A stretch of 64,000 nucleotides of DNA from Streptomyces bambusae (GCF_020532645.1 NZ_JAJAUZ010000036.1:1-64000); one strand, 5' to 3'. Shown: positions 9,786 through 19,138, counted from the first letter of the stretch. The notes: generated by a model not told the origin, from the sequence alone. Translations and numbers: made by a program.

Positions 9786-11582
9786 ATGCCGTTCGATCGT
9801 CGGACGTTTCTGGGTACGTCGGCCGTGACCGGTGCCGCGGTGGCGGTGGGCGGGGCTGCGGCTTCGCCGGCTGCTGCGGCGGCCGGGGAGCGGGCGCGGC
9901 CGCGTACGTATGCGTTCACGGTGATGGGGACGACCGATCTGCACGGGAACGTCTTCAACTGGGACTACTTCACGGACAAGGAGTTCGACGACAAGGCGCA
10001 CAACGATGTGGGTCTGGCGAAGATCTCGACGCTGGTGGACCAGGTGCGGGCGGAGAAGGGGCGGCGGAACACGCTGCTGATCGATGCGGGTGACACGATC
10101 CAGGGCACGCAGCTGTCGTATTACTACGCGAAGGTGGATCCGATCACGGCGCGGCGTGGTCCGGTGCATCCGATGGCGCAGGCGATGAATGCGATCGGGT
10201 ACGACGCGGCGGCGCTGGGGAACCACGAGTTCAATTACGGGATTCCGGTGCTGCGGAAGTTCGAGGAGCAGTGTGATTTCCCGCTGCTGGGGGCGAATGC
10301 GCTGGATGCGCGAACGCTGCGGCCGGCGTTTCCGCCGTTCAGCATGCACCGGTTGTGTACGCCGTTCGGTCCGGATGTGAAGGTGGCGGTGCTGGGTCTG
10401 ACGAATCCGGGGATCGCGCTGTGGGACAAGGCGAACGTGCAGGGGAAGATGACGTTCCCGGGTCTGGAGGAGCAGGCGGCGAAGTACGTGCCGCGGCTGC
10501 GGTCGATGGGTGCGGACGTGGTGATCGTGTCGGCGCACTCGGGTTCGTCGGGTACGTCGTCGTACGGTGATCAGCTGCCGTACGTGGAGAACGCGGCGGC
10601 GCTGGTGGCGGAGCAGGTGCCGGGGATCGACGCGATCCTGGTGGGTCATGCGCACACGGAGATCCCGGAGTACCGGGTGGCGAACAAGGCGACCGGCAAG
10701 GAGGTCGTGCTGTCGGAGCCGTTGAAGTGGGGGCAGCGGCTGACGCTGTTCGACTTCGAGATGTCGTTCTCGCGGGGCCGGTGGCACGTGGCGAAGGTGT
10801 CGGCGAAGGTGCTGAACTCGAACACGGTGGCGGAGGACCCGAAGATCACGGGGCTGCTGTCGGACGAGCACCGCAAGGTGGTGGCGTACGTGAACCAGGT
10901 GATCGGTACGTCGACGCAGGCGATGGTGTCGGCGGAGGGTCCGGTGAAGGACGTGCCGATCATCGATCTGATCAATCACGTGCAGGCGGAGACGGTGCGG
11001 TCGGCGCTGGCGGGTACGGAGTGGGCGGCGCTGCCGGTGCTGTCGCAGGCGTCGTGCTTCTCGCGGACGGCGTCGATCCCGTCCGGGCAGGTGACGATCC
11101 GGGATGCGGCGGGGCTGTATCCGTTCGAGAACACGCTGGAGGCGCGTCTGGTGACGGGTGCGCAGCTGAAGGAGTACCTGGAGTACTCGGCGAAGTACTT
11201 CGTGCAGACGGCGCCGGGTGCGCCGGTGGATCCGGCGGCGCTGACGAATGCGGAGGGTACGCCGGACTACAACAACGACGCGGTGTACGGGCTGTCGTAC
11301 GACATCGACATCGCGCAGCCGAAGGGGTCGCGGATTTCGGGGCTGTCGTTCGGGGGGAAGCCGGTGGATCCGCAGGCGCAGTTCGTGCTGGCGGTGAACA
11401 ACTACCGGGCCTCGGGCGGTGGCAACTTCCCGCACGTGCCGCAGGCCCGGCAGCTGTGGGCGAACTCGGACGAGATACGTAACACGATCATCAGCTGGGT
11501 GAAGGCGAAGGGGACGGTGGATCCGGCGCAGTTCGCGTCGGTGGACTGGCGGCTGACGCGAGCGGGTGTGCCGGTGTTCTAG
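9786..11582 (+). CDS. Tat-exported 5'-nucleotidase / 2',3'-cyclic phosphodiesterase
   Basis: Extracytoplasmic metallophosphoesterase that should release nucleosides from nucleotides. The 598-residue protein begins with a twin-arginine signal (RRTFLGTSA, followed by a hydrophobic alanine stretch). The calcineurin-like domain shows the metal-ligand motifs TTDLHGN, DAGDTIQGT, GNHEFNYG and GHAHTE. The C-terminal substrate-binding domain contains VNNYRASGGGNFPH. ATG 9786 is preceded by GAGGGAG at a good distance and gives the Tat signal directly; longer starts do not. It converges on the hydroxylase gene with 27 bases between. Confidence 0.93.
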   Translation: MPFDRRTFLGTSAVTGAAVAVGGAAASPAAAAAGERARPRTYAFTVMGTTDLHGNVFNWDYFTDKEFDDKAHNDVGLAKISTLVDQVRAEKGRRNTLLIDAGDTIQGTQLSYYYAKVDPITARRGPVHPMAQAMNAIGYDAAALGNHEFNYGIPVLRKFEEQCDFPLLGANALDARTLRPAFPPFSMHRLCTPFGPDVKVAVLGLTNPGIALWDKANVQGKMTFPGLEEQAAKYVPRLRSMGADVVIVSAHSGSSGTSSYGDQLPYVENAAALVAEQVPGIDAILVGHAHTEIPEYRVANKATGKEVVLSEPLKWGQRLTLFDFEMSFSRGRWHVAKVSAKVLNSNTVAEDPKITGLLSDEHRKVVAYVNQVIGTSTQAMVSAEGPVKDVPIIDLINHVQAETVRSALAGTEWAALPVLSQASCFSRTASIPSGQVTIRDAAGLYPFENTLEARLVTGAQLKEYLEYSAKYFVQTAPGAPVDPAALTNAEGTPDYNNDAVYGLSYDIDIAQPKGSRISGLSFGGKPVDPQAQFVLAVNNYRASGGGNFPHVPQARQLWANSDEIRNTIISWVKAKGTVDPAQFASVDWRLTRAGVPVF

Positions 11583-11601
11583 TGCCGGTGTAGTGGTGCT
11601 G

Positions 11602-11616
11602 CCCCTGGGTCAGGGG
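11602..11616. terminator. Short convergent hairpin
   Basis: CCCCTG-GGT-CAGGGG lies between the 5'-nucleotidase stop and the end of the hydroxylase gene and overlaps the stop codon of the latter. It is small, so its strength is doubtful. Confidence 0.35.
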
Positions 11617-13022
11617 TGTTCGACGAGCGGGAGCAGGGGTCCGGGCGTGCGTGTCCGGCTCTGCTCCCGTTCTGCGATTCCGAAGGTGGTGAAGGCGGTG
11701 CGGTCGGGCAGGGGGTAGGGCTCCTTGCCGGTGAGGGTGTTGAGGATCGTGGCGCTGCGCCAGGCGGCGAGGCCGAGGTCGGGGGCGCCGACGCCGTGGG
11801 TGTGGCGTTCGCCGTTCTGGACGAAGACGGAGCCGGTGACGGTGGGGTCGAGGTGCATGCGGTAGCGGTCGTCGATGCGGGGGCGGCCGGCGGAGTCCTT
11901 GCGGAGGTAGGGGTCGAGTCCGGCGAGGAGGGGGGTGAGGGGGCGTTCGCGGTAGCCGGTGGCGAGGACGACGGCGTCGGTGGTGAGGCGGGAGCGGGTG
12001 CCCTGGTCGGTGTGTTCGAGGTGGAGTTCGACCTTGGTGGTGGCGACGCGGCCGGCGGTGCGGACGCTGACGCCGGGGGTGAGGACGGTGTCGGGCCAGG
12101 TGCCGTGGAGGGTGCGGCGGTAGAGCTCGTCGTGGATGGCGGTGATGGTGTCGGTGTCGATGCCCTTGTGGAGTTGCCATTGGGCGGGGACGAGGCGGTC
12201 GCGTACGGCTTCGGGGAGGGCGTGGAAGTAGCGGGTGTAGTCGGGGGTGAAGTGTTCGAGGCCGAGCTTCGAGTACTCCATGGGGGCGAAGGAGGGGGTG
12301 CGGGCGAGCCAGGTGAGGCGTTCGCGGCCGGCGGGGCGGGCGCGGAGGAGGTCGAGGAAGACTTCGGCGCCGGACTGTCCTGAGCCGATGACGGTGACGT
12401 GTTCGGCGGCGAGGATGCGTTCGCGGTGGTGGAGGTAGTCGGCGGAGTGGATGACGGGGACGGTGGGGGCGTCGGCGAGGGGGCGGAGGGGTTCGGGGAC
12501 CCAGGGGGCGGTGCCGATGCCGAGGACGAGGTTGCGGGCGTGGGTGCGGCCGAGGGCTTCGGCTTCGCCGTCGGCGTCGAGCTGGGTGAAGTCGACTTCG
12601 AAGAGGTCGCGTTCGGGGTTCCAGCGGACGGCGTCGATCTGGTGGCCGAAGTGGAGGCCGGGGAGGCTGTCGGCGACCCAGCGGCAGTAGGCGTCGTATT
12701 CGGTGCGGTGGATGTGGAAGCGCTCGGCGAAGTAGAAGGGGTAGAGCCGTTCGCGGTGCCGGAGGTAGTTGAGGAAGCTCCAGTGGCTGGCGGGGTCGGC
12801 GAGGGTGACGAGGTCGGCGAGGAACGGGACCTGGAGGGTGGCGCCGTCGAGGAGCAGGCCGGGGTGCCAGTGGAAGGCGGGGCGCTGGTCGTAGAAGGCG
12901 GTGGCGAGGCCGCCGTCGCGGGGGCCGTGGGGCAGGCCGTGGGCGAGGGCGGCGAGGGACAGGTTGAAGGGCCCGATGCCGATTCCTACGAGGTCATGGG
13001 GGGTGTCGGGCTGGGCGCTCAT
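11610..13022 (-). CDS. FAD/NADPH-dependent amine N-hydroxylase (DesB / SidA family)
   Basis: Flavin monooxygenase of the lysine/ornithine N-hydroxylase family that makes hydroxamate siderophore precursors. The 470-residue protein has the FAD motif GIGIGPFNLSLAAL at the N-terminus, the family segment QVPFLADLVTLADPASHWSF near residue 85, and the NADPH motif VIGSGQSGAEVF near residue 215. The ATG start overlaps the stop of the upstream decarboxylase, so the two are coupled, as desA and desB are in desferrioxamine clusters. By analogy the substrate would be cadaverine or another diamine. The acyltransferase (desC) and NIS synthetase (desD) are not adjacent. Confidence 0.85.
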   Translation of the reverse strand: MSAQPDTPHDLVGIGIGPFNLSLAALAHGLPHGPRDGGLATAFYDQRPAFHWHPGLLLDGATLQVPFLADLVTLADPASHWSFLNYLRHRERLYPFYFAERFHIHRTEYDAYCRWVADSLPGLHFGHQIDAVRWNPERDLFEVDFTQLDADGEAEALGRTHARNLVLGIGTAPWVPEPLRPLADAPTVPVIHSADYLHHRERILAAEHVTVIGSGQSGAEVFLDLLRARPAGRERLTWLARTPSFAPMEYSKLGLEHFTPDYTRYFHALPEAVRDRLVPAQWQLHKGIDTDTITAIHDELYRRTLHGTWPDTVLTPGVSVRTAGRVATTKVELHLEHTDQGTRSRLTTDAVVLATGYRERPLTPLLAGLDPYLRKDSAGRPRIDDRYRMHLDPTVTGSVFVQNGERHTHGVGAPDLGLAAWRSATILNTLTGKEPYPLPDRTAFTTFGIAEREQSRTRTPGPLLPLVEHP

Positions 13023-14416
13023 CGGTGGGTGCTGCCTTCCAGGAGGGTGAGGAGGTGGGTGAGGTCGTCGGTGGTGGTGTGGGGGTTGAGGAGGGTGGCC
13101 TTGAGCCAGAGGCGGCCGTCGGCGGTGGTGCGGCCGAGGACGGCGCGGCCGTCGTGGAGGAGGGTGCGGCGGAGTTCGGCGACGGCGGGGTCGGGGAGGC
13201 CGGTGGGGCGGAAGAGGACGGTGCTGATGGTGGGGTGGGCGTGGAGTTCGAAGCGGGGGTGGGCGTCGATGAGGTCGGCGAGGGTGCGGGCGGTGGCGAG
13301 GGTGCGGTCGATGAGGTCGGCGAGTCCGGTGCGGCCGAGGGCGCGGAGGGTGACGGCGGTTTTGAGGACGTCGGCGCGGCGGGTGGTGCGCAGGGAGCGG
13401 CCGAGGAGGTCGGGGAGGCCGGCTTCGGTGTCGTCGGTGGCGTTGAGGTAGTCGGCCTGGTGGTGGAGGGGGGTGAGCTGTCGGTGGTCGGGTACGGCGA
13501 GGAGGCCGGCGGCGGCGGGCTGCCAGCCGAGTTTGTGCAGGTCGAGGGTGATGGTGTGGGCGTGTTGGAGGCCGTCGAGGAGGTGGCGGTGGCGGGGGCT
13601 GAGGGTGAGGAGGCCGCCGTAGGCGGCGTCGACGTGGAGGGGGGTGTGGTGGCGGGCGCAGACGGCGGCGATGGCGGGGAGGGGGTCGATGAGGCCGGCG
13701 TCGGTGGTGCCGGCGGTGGCGGCGACGAGGGTGGGGCCGGGGTGGCGGGTGAGGGCGTCGTCGAGGGTGGCGGGGTCGAGGGTGCCGTGGGGGGTGGGGA
13801 GGGTGAGGGGGGTGGGGAGGCCGAGGAGCCAGGCGGCGCGGGGCAGGGAGTGGTGGGCGTTGGCGCCGTGGACGAGGGTGACGGGGCCGTGGTGTTCGCG
13901 GGCGAGGAGGAGGGCGAGCTGGTTGGCTTCGGTGCCGCCGGTGGTGGTGAGGGCGTCGGGGTGGGGGGTGTCGTAGAGCTCGCGGGCGAGGGTGCGGGTG
14001 AGGAGGGTTTCGAGGGCGGTGGCGGCGGGGGCCTGGTCCCAGGAGTCGAGTGAGGGGTTGAGGCTGGAGGCGGCGAGGTCGGCGGCTGCGGCGACGGCGA
14101 GGGGCGGGCAGTGGAGGTGGGCGAGGCAGCGGGGGTCGGCGGGGTCGGCGGCGCCTTCGGCGAGGGCGTGGACGAGGGTGTGGAGGGCTTCGTGGTCGCC
14201 GGTGCCGTGGCTGGGGAGGAGGTCGCTGCCGAGGGTGGTGGTGAGGCGTTCGGTGACGGTGTCGGGGCCGCCGGGTGGGAGGGGTCCGCTGCGGGCGCGG
14301 GCGCCGGTGGTGAGGGCGTCGAGGACGGTGTCGAGGAGGGGGCGGAGGGCCGTGGCCCCGGTGGTTCCGCCGGCGAGGGGCGGGAGGTGCGGGTGGGGGC
14401 CGGGCGGGGCTGTCAT
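13019..14416 (-). CDS. PLP-dependent amino acid decarboxylase (DesA-like, lysine/ornithine)
   Basis: Group II pyridoxal-phosphate decarboxylase, 465 residues. The PLP-binding lysine is in LDLHKLGWQP (Lys295), the cofactor-contact Asp in HVDAAYGG (Asp263), and the substrate region TTTGGTEANQLAL is intact. In siderophore pathways such enzymes convert lysine to cadaverine ahead of N-hydroxylation; here it is translationally coupled to the N-hydroxylase. The start at 14416 (MTAPPGPHPHLPP) begins the family alignment; the open frame extends much further upstream only because of GC bias. DOPA/tyrosine decarboxylase specificity cannot be excluded by sequence alone. Confidence 0.85.
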   Translation of the reverse strand: MTAPPGPHPHLPPLAGGTTGATALRPLLDTVLDALTTGARARSGPLPPGGPDTVTERLTTTLGSDLLPSHGTGDHEALHTLVHALAEGAADPADPRCLAHLHCPPLAVAAAADLAASSLNPSLDSWDQAPAATALETLLTRTLARELYDTPHPDALTTTGGTEANQLALLLAREHHGPVTLVHGANAHHSLPRAAWLLGLPTPLTLPTPHGTLDPATLDDALTRHPGPTLVAATAGTTDAGLIDPLPAIAAVCARHHTPLHVDAAYGGLLTLSPRHRHLLDGLQHAHTITLDLHKLGWQPAAAGLLAVPDHRQLTPLHHQADYLNATDDTEAGLPDLLGRSLRTTRRADVLKTAVTLRALGRTGLADLIDRTLATARTLADLIDAHPRFELHAHPTISTVLFRPTGLPDPAVAELRRTLLHDGRAVLGRTTADGRLWLKATLLNPHTTTDDLTHLLTLLEGSTHR

Positions 14417-14611
14417 GGGTGTCCTCGGTGCTTTTCGTGTGCGGGGTCGGGCCCGCGTGGGTGGCGGGTCGTGGTGCCCGTGCTGGTCAACGATCAGGGC
14501 CGAATGGGGTAACCGTCGGGGGTGCCGGGAGGGGCAATTTCCGGCCATGTGCATGACGGCTGCGGGTGGTGCGGGCGGGGGTGGTGGGGTGTGCGTGCCG
14601 GGGGTTGCGGG

Positions 14612-14970
14612 CCGCGAACGCGGCCGCGCCCGGCGGGCCCCCTGCGGGGGGTCCGGCCGGACGCGGCGGATGGTGCGGCGATGGCGGCGGGCAGGGCCTG
14701 CCCGGCCCTGCACGCCGGACCGGGCCGGAGCACCCGGCGCGTGCGGCCGGTGTGCGGCCGGAACGCCCTCGCAGCGGAGCCGATCGGGCGGGCCGGGAAC
14801 GCGGCCGCGCCTGGCGGGTCCCCTCGTGGGGTCCGGCCGGACGCGGCGGATGATGCGGCGATGGCGGCGGGCAGGGCCTGCCCGACCCTGCACGCCGGAC
14901 CGGGCCGGAGCACCCGGTGCCTGCGGCCGGCGTGCGGCCGGAACGCCCTCGCAGCGGAGCCGATCGGGCG
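14612..14970. repeat. Tandem direct duplication, unit about 180 bp
   Basis: Two copies (about 14612-14790 and 14793-14970) are roughly 95 percent identical and offset by 180-181 bases. Both contain GGCAGGGCCTGCCC and end in the same 30-base segment. The spacer 14417-15011 between the decarboxylase and pepN holds this array and nothing recognisable as a gene; frames open through it are GC artefacts. Confidence 0.8.
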
Positions 14971-15011
14971 CTCCGGCCGCGCGCGGAGCGTGCGGGCCGG
15001 GTGGGCGGTGT

Positions 15012-17519
15012 CTAGTTCTTGGTGCGGACGCGGAGGGCTCGGGCGAGGTCGTCGAGCTGGTCGACGAGCTTGCGGCGGAGGGCGGGGATCATGTCGGCGG
15101 TGTCCAGACAGGTGCGGCCGGTCTGGAGGGCGTGGTCGTCGATGGCGTACGCGGGGAAGGCGTGGCGGCCGGCGGCCTCGGCCATGGCGGGGCCGCGGCG
15201 GCCGGCGAGCTCGACGGCGTCCTCGTAGAAGCGTTCGACGTACGGCTGGACGAGGTCGGCTTGCTCCGGCTGCCAGAAGCCCTGGGCGGTGGCGGTGAAG
15301 AGGTAGTTGGACAGCTCGTCCTGGGCGAACATGCGGTCCCAGGCGGCCTGCTTGGCGGCGGGGTCGGGCAGCGCGGCGCGGCAGCGGGCGGCGCCTTCCT
15401 GGCCGGCGGCGGTGGGGTCGCGGTCGAGTTCGGCGGCGATCTCGTCCTCGCCGACGGCGCCGAGGACGCTGAGCCGGCCGAGGATGCGCCAGCGCAGTTC
15501 GGGGTCGAGCTCGGGGCCGCCGCCGACGGTGCCGTCGGCGAGCCAGGCGGCGATGGTGTCGGGCTGGGTGGCGCTGTCGATGAAGCTGCGTACGGCGCTC
15601 AGCCGCAGCCCGGGTGCCTCGCCGTCCTCGGTGCGCCGGATCAGCGCGCGGGCGGCGGAGGTGACGACGGCGAGGGCGGCGGACCGGTCGGCGGCGGGCA
15701 CGTACCGGTCGGCGATCTGGGTGCGGGCGAAGCCGAGGACGCCCTGCACGATGGCGAGGTCGCTCTCCACCGGGAGGTGGGTGTTGGCGGTCTCCAGGTA
15801 GGCGGCCGGGTCGAGTTCGCCGTCGCGGACCATGTCGCGCAGCGAGTTCCAGACGACGGCGCGGGTCAGCGGCTCGGGGATGCCGGAGAGGTGGGTGAGG
15901 GCGGCGGTGCGGGAGTGCTCGTCGAGGCGGACCTTGGCGTAGGTGAGGTCGCCGTCGTTGACGACGAGGAGCGCGGGGCGGGCGCCGACCGAGGAGACGA
16001 CCTCGCTGCTGGGCAGGTCGACGGCGATGCGGTCGGTCTCCTCCAGCCGGCCGTTGCCGCCGGGGACCAGGTCGTAGGTGCCGACGGTGACGTGGTGGGG
16101 GCGGCTGCCGTCGCGGGCGACGGTCAGGGTCCAGCCGCCGGCGGCTTCCTCGATGCGCGGGGTGAGGGTGTCGGCGCCGGTGGTGCGCAGCCAGGCGTCG
16201 GCCCAGGCGTGGACGTCGCGGTCGGTGTGGGCGGCGAGGGAGTCGACGAAGTCGGCGAGGGAGGCGTTGCCGAAGCGGTGGCGGGCGAAGTGGGTGTTGA
16301 TGCCGGCCAGGAAGTCGGTTTCGCCGAGCCAGGCGACGAGCTGGCGGAGGGCGGAGGCGCCCTTGGCGTAGGAGATGCCGTCGAAGTTGAGGAGCGCGGA
16401 GGCGCTGTCGGGTACGTCTTCGGGGGCGGGGGCGACGGGGTGGGTGGAGGGCCGCTGGTCGGCGTCGTAGCCCCAGGCCTTGCGGACGATGCCGAAGTCG
16501 GTCCAGGTGTCGGTGAAGCGGGTGGCTTCGGTGAGGGTCTGGTAGCCCATGTACTCGGCGAAGGACTCGTTGAGCCAGATGTCGTCCCACCAGCGGAGGG
16601 TGACGAGGTCGCCGAACCACATGTGGGCCATTTCGTGGGCGATGACCATGGCGCGGGTCTGTCGCTCGGTGTCGGTGACGGCGGAGCGGTAGACGAACTC
16701 GTCGCGGAAGGTGACGAGGCCGGGGTTCTCCATGGCGCCGGCGTTGAACTCGGGGACGAAGGCCTGGTCGTACGAGTCGAACGGGTAGGGCTCGGTGAAC
16801 TTCTCGTGGTAGCGGTCGAAGCAGTCCTTGGTGATGCCGAGGATTTCGTCGGCGTCCGCGTCGAGGTGGGGGGCGAGGGAGCGGCGGCAGTGGATGCCGA
16901 AGGGCAGGCCGGCGTGCTCGGTGCGGATGCTGTGCCAGGGGCCGGCGGCGACGGCGGCGAGGTAGGTGGAGATGACCGGGGTCTCGGCGGCGCGCCAGGT
17001 AACGGAGCCGTCGGCGCGGACACCGGTCTGCTCGGTGATGCCGTTGGCGAGGACGGTCCAGCCGGCGGGGGCGGTGGCGGTGATCGCGAAGACGGCCTTG
17101 AGGTCGGGCTGGTCGAAGGCGGCGAAGACACGCTGGACGTCGTCGAGGAAGAGCTGGGTGTAGACGTACGTCTCGCCGTCGGTGGGGTCGGTGAAGCGGT
17201 GCATGCCCTCGCCGGTGCGGGAGTAGTGCATGCGGGTTTCGATGCGCAGCTCGTGGGGGCCGGCGGTGAGGCCGGTGAGGGGGAGCCGGTTGCCGTCGAG
17301 GGCGGCGGGGTCGAGTGGGTGTCCGTCGAGGGCGGCGGAGTGCAGCTTTTCCGGTTTCAGCTCCACGAATGTGTCTCCGTCGCTCCGGGCGGTGAAGCGG
17401 ATGACGGTGGTGGAGCCGAAGGTCTCGTCGCCGGTGGTGAGATCGAGGTCGATCGCGTAGTGGTGGACGTCGAGGAGCTGGGCTCGGAGCTGCGCTTCGT
17501 TGCGCGTCAGTGCGGACAT
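15012..17519 (-). CDS. pepN: Aminopeptidase N (M1 family)
   Basis: Cytoplasmic zinc aminopeptidase, 835 residues, typical of the actinobacterial PepN type. The exopeptidase motif GAMENPG and the zinc site HEMAHMWFGDLVTLRWW (HExxH with the downstream Glu in NESFAEYMG) are intact near residues 260-330. The long ERAP1-like C-terminal domain follows. The ATG at 17519 gives the expected N-terminus MSALTRNEAQLRAQLL. It stands alone between the tandem duplication and the chorismate mutase gene. Confidence 0.96.
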   Translation of the reverse strand: MSALTRNEAQLRAQLLDVHHYAIDLDLTTGDETFGSTTVIRFTARSDGDTFVELKPEKLHSAALDGHPLDPAALDGNRLPLTGLTAGPHELRIETRMHYSRTGEGMHRFTDPTDGETYVYTQLFLDDVQRVFAAFDQPDLKAVFAITATAPAGWTVLANGITEQTGVRADGSVTWRAAETPVISTYLAAVAAGPWHSIRTEHAGLPFGIHCRRSLAPHLDADADEILGITKDCFDRYHEKFTEPYPFDSYDQAFVPEFNAGAMENPGLVTFRDEFVYRSAVTDTERQTRAMVIAHEMAHMWFGDLVTLRWWDDIWLNESFAEYMGYQTLTEATRFTDTWTDFGIVRKAWGYDADQRPSTHPVAPAPEDVPDSASALLNFDGISYAKGASALRQLVAWLGETDFLAGINTHFARHRFGNASLADFVDSLAAHTDRDVHAWADAWLRTTGADTLTPRIEEAAGGWTLTVARDGSRPHHVTVGTYDLVPGGNGRLEETDRIAVDLPSSEVVSSVGARPALLVVNDGDLTYAKVRLDEHSRTAALTHLSGIPEPLTRAVVWNSLRDMVRDGELDPAAYLETANTHLPVESDLAIVQGVLGFARTQIADRYVPAADRSAALAVVTSAARALIRRTEDGEAPGLRLSAVRSFIDSATQPDTIAAWLADGTVGGGPELDPELRWRILGRLSVLGAVGEDEIAAELDRDPTAAGQEGAARCRAALPDPAAKQAAWDRMFAQDELSNYLFTATAQGFWQPEQADLVQPYVERFYEDAVELAGRRGPAMAEAAGRHAFPAYAIDDHALQTGRTCLDTADMIPALRRKLVDQLDDLARALRVRTKN

Positions 17520-17574
17520 GGCCCCATGCTGCCTGATGGGGGGCCGTCTGCCGTAGGGGGTGTGCGGGGGTGGT

Positions 17575-17599
17575 GTCCGGGACCTGGGGGGTCCCGGAC
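17575..17599 (-). terminator. Terminator of the chorismate mutase gene
   Basis: GTCCGGGACC and GGTCCCGGAC pair perfectly around a five-base loop, 14 bases after the gene on the minus strand. Confidence 0.7.
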
Positions 17600-17612
17600 G
17601 GCCCGGGCGCGG

Positions 17613-17924
17613 CTACTCCTCGTTGGCGGCGATGGTCTCGTGGTGGCGGATGACCTCGGCGATGATGAAGTTGAGGAGCTTCTCGGCGAAGGCGGGGTCG
17701 AGCTTGGCGCTCTCGGCGAGCTGGCGCAGGCGGGCGATCTGGCTGGCTTCGCGGCCGGGGTCGGCGGCCGGGAGGTGGTGCTTGGCCTTGAGGTGGCCGA
17801 CCTGCTGGGTGGCCTTGAACCGTTCGGCGAGCATGTGGACCACGGCCGCGTCGATGTTGTCGATGCTGTCCCTGAGCCGGGCCAGTTCGGCACGCACGTT
17901 CTCGTCGATGTCGCTGGTCGTCAT
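17613..17924 (-). CDS. Chorismate mutase, AroQ class
   Basis: Converts chorismate to prephenate for phenylalanine and tyrosine synthesis. The 103-residue, all-helical protein has the AroQ pattern: LARLRDSIDNIDAAVVHMLAERFKATQQVGHLKA, then DPGREASQIARLRQLAE and a C-terminal helix, with the catalytic Arg/Lys positions present. It has no signal peptide, so it is the intracellular form. ATG 17924 is chosen because upstream codons in the same open frame belong to a non-coding stretch. In actinobacteria such small mutases are often activated by DAHP synthase; no such partner is nearby. Confidence 0.92.
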   Translation of the reverse strand: MTTSDIDENVRAELARLRDSIDNIDAAVVHMLAERFKATQQVGHLKAKHHLPAADPGREASQIARLRQLAESAKLDPAFAEKLLNFIIAEVIRHHETIAANEE

Positions 17925-18072
17925 GGGTCCCGAGCGTACTCGGCGCGGCGGGTCGGCTTGTGTGGCGGCCGGTGGGTGAGACGGATTCCGGCCTTCGGGG
18001 GCTCGGCCCCCGGGCCTCCGCGCCCTGCCCCGCCGGGTCGGGTGTGCCGGGCAGGGTCCCGCCGCAACGGAT

Positions 18073-18101
18073 GTGCCCCGCGGATGGATTCCGCGGGGCA
18101 C
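18073..18101 (-). terminator. Terminator of the trypsin gene
   Basis: GTGCCCCGCGG and CCGCGGGGCAC form a perfect 11-bp stem with a seven-base loop, 21 bases after the protease gene. Confidence 0.75.
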
Positions 18102-18121
18102 GTCCAAGCCTGTCCGGGGGG

Positions 18122-18919
18122 CTACATGCCGGCCGCGGCCGACTTGATGGCGGCGGCGAAGGTGGAGACCTCCGTGTAGACGCCGGGGTAGTCGGGGCGG
18201 GCGCAGCCGATGCCCCAGCTGACGATGCCGACCTGGATCCACGCGCCGGCGTTGTCGCGGCGGAACATGGGCCCGCCGGAGTCGCCCTGGCAGGTGTCGA
18301 CGCCGCCGACGTTCAGGCGTCCGGCGCAGATCTCCTCGGAGGGGATGATGTCGCCGCTGTAGGCCGCCTGGCAGTCCGCGTCGGAGACGAACGGGACGGT
18401 GGCCTTCATGAGGTAGCGCTGCTGGCTGCCGCCCTCGCGGGTGGCGCCCCAGCCGGCGACGGTGAAGGTGCCGTTGTTGTACGCCGTGGTTTCGGCGATC
18501 TTCAGGGTCGGCAGGTTGATCGGCTGGGCGAGCTTGATCAGTGCCCAGTCCTTGCCGGAGCCGTTGTAGCCGGGTGCGCGGAGCACCTTGGTGGACTTGA
18601 CCTTGATCGCGCTGGAGCTGTTGAGGTCGACGACGCCGGCGGTGGCGGTGATGGAGGTGTTGTTGCCGGAGGCGCCGACGCAGTGGGCGGCGGTGAGGAC
18701 GATCTGCTGGGTGTAGAGCGCGCCGCCGCAGCCCATGGAGAGCCGGACCATGAAGGGGAACTCGCCCTGCGCGGCCCGGGTGCCGCCGACGACGGGTGCG
18801 GGGGCGGCGTTCGCGCCGGCGGGCTGGAGGCTGACGGCGGCGAGGGCCACGGCGCCGGCGGCGAGGGTGCGCTTGAGGAAGCGTGCAGCGCTCTTCTTCT
18901 TCGTGGAGGTGTTCAACAC
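18122..18919 (-). CDS. Secreted trypsin-like serine protease (S. griseus trypsin type)
   Basis: Extracellular endopeptidase of family S1, 265 residues. A Sec signal peptide (about 1-39) and a very short pro-segment precede the mature start VVGGTRAAQGEFPFMVRL. The triad is His79 (TAAHC), Asp124 (KDWALIKL) and Ser214 (QGDSGGP); Asp208 at the base of the S1 pocket predicts cleavage after Arg or Lys. Six cysteines fit three disulfides. Much of the sequence recalls SprT of Streptomyces griseus. About 280 bases without a gene lie upstream, enough for a regulated promoter; no specific motif was identified there. Confidence 0.95.
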   Translation of the reverse strand: MLNTSTKKKSAARFLKRTLAAGAVALAAVSLQPAGANAAPAPVVGGTRAAQGEFPFMVRLSMGCGGALYTQQIVLTAAHCVGASGNNTSITATAGVVDLNSSSAIKVKSTKVLRAPGYNGSGKDWALIKLAQPINLPTLKIAETTAYNNGTFTVAGWGATREGGSQQRYLMKATVPFVSDADCQAAYSGDIIPSEEICAGRLNVGGVDTCQGDSGGPMFRRDNAGAWIQVGIVSWGIGCARPDYPGVYTEVSTFAAAIKSAAAGM

Positions 18920-19138
18920 ACTGCCTTTCGTGGGGGGTTGGCTGTGCGTGTGTTCGGATGCCGGAGACGGCCGACACCTGACGTGTACATGTCACACCCC
19001 TGGCCGATGGCCGACAAGACGGTGTTTTCGGCCAATCCCACGCGGCCGCCCGGTGGACTTCCGTATAACCCGATCGGGTCGCGGCGGTTCGGAGCGGCAC
19101 CGGAGTGGGTAGGAAGACCGTGTCGCACGAAACACGGA

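Noticed and set aside
14494..16620. Arg/Pro-rich minus-strand frame over the tandem duplication
   Set aside because: It is out of frame with pepN and its apparent repeats simply reflect the duplicated DNA.
13992..18179. 1395-codon plus-strand open frame
   Set aside because: It runs opposite the decarboxylase and pepN and through the tandem duplication; low-complexity composition and no domain.
17613..19100. Apparent fusion of chorismate mutase with an N-terminal region of 390 residues
   Set aside because: The extension reads antisense-frame Arg/Pro-rich sequence across the trypsin gene; the AroQ domain has its own start at 17924.
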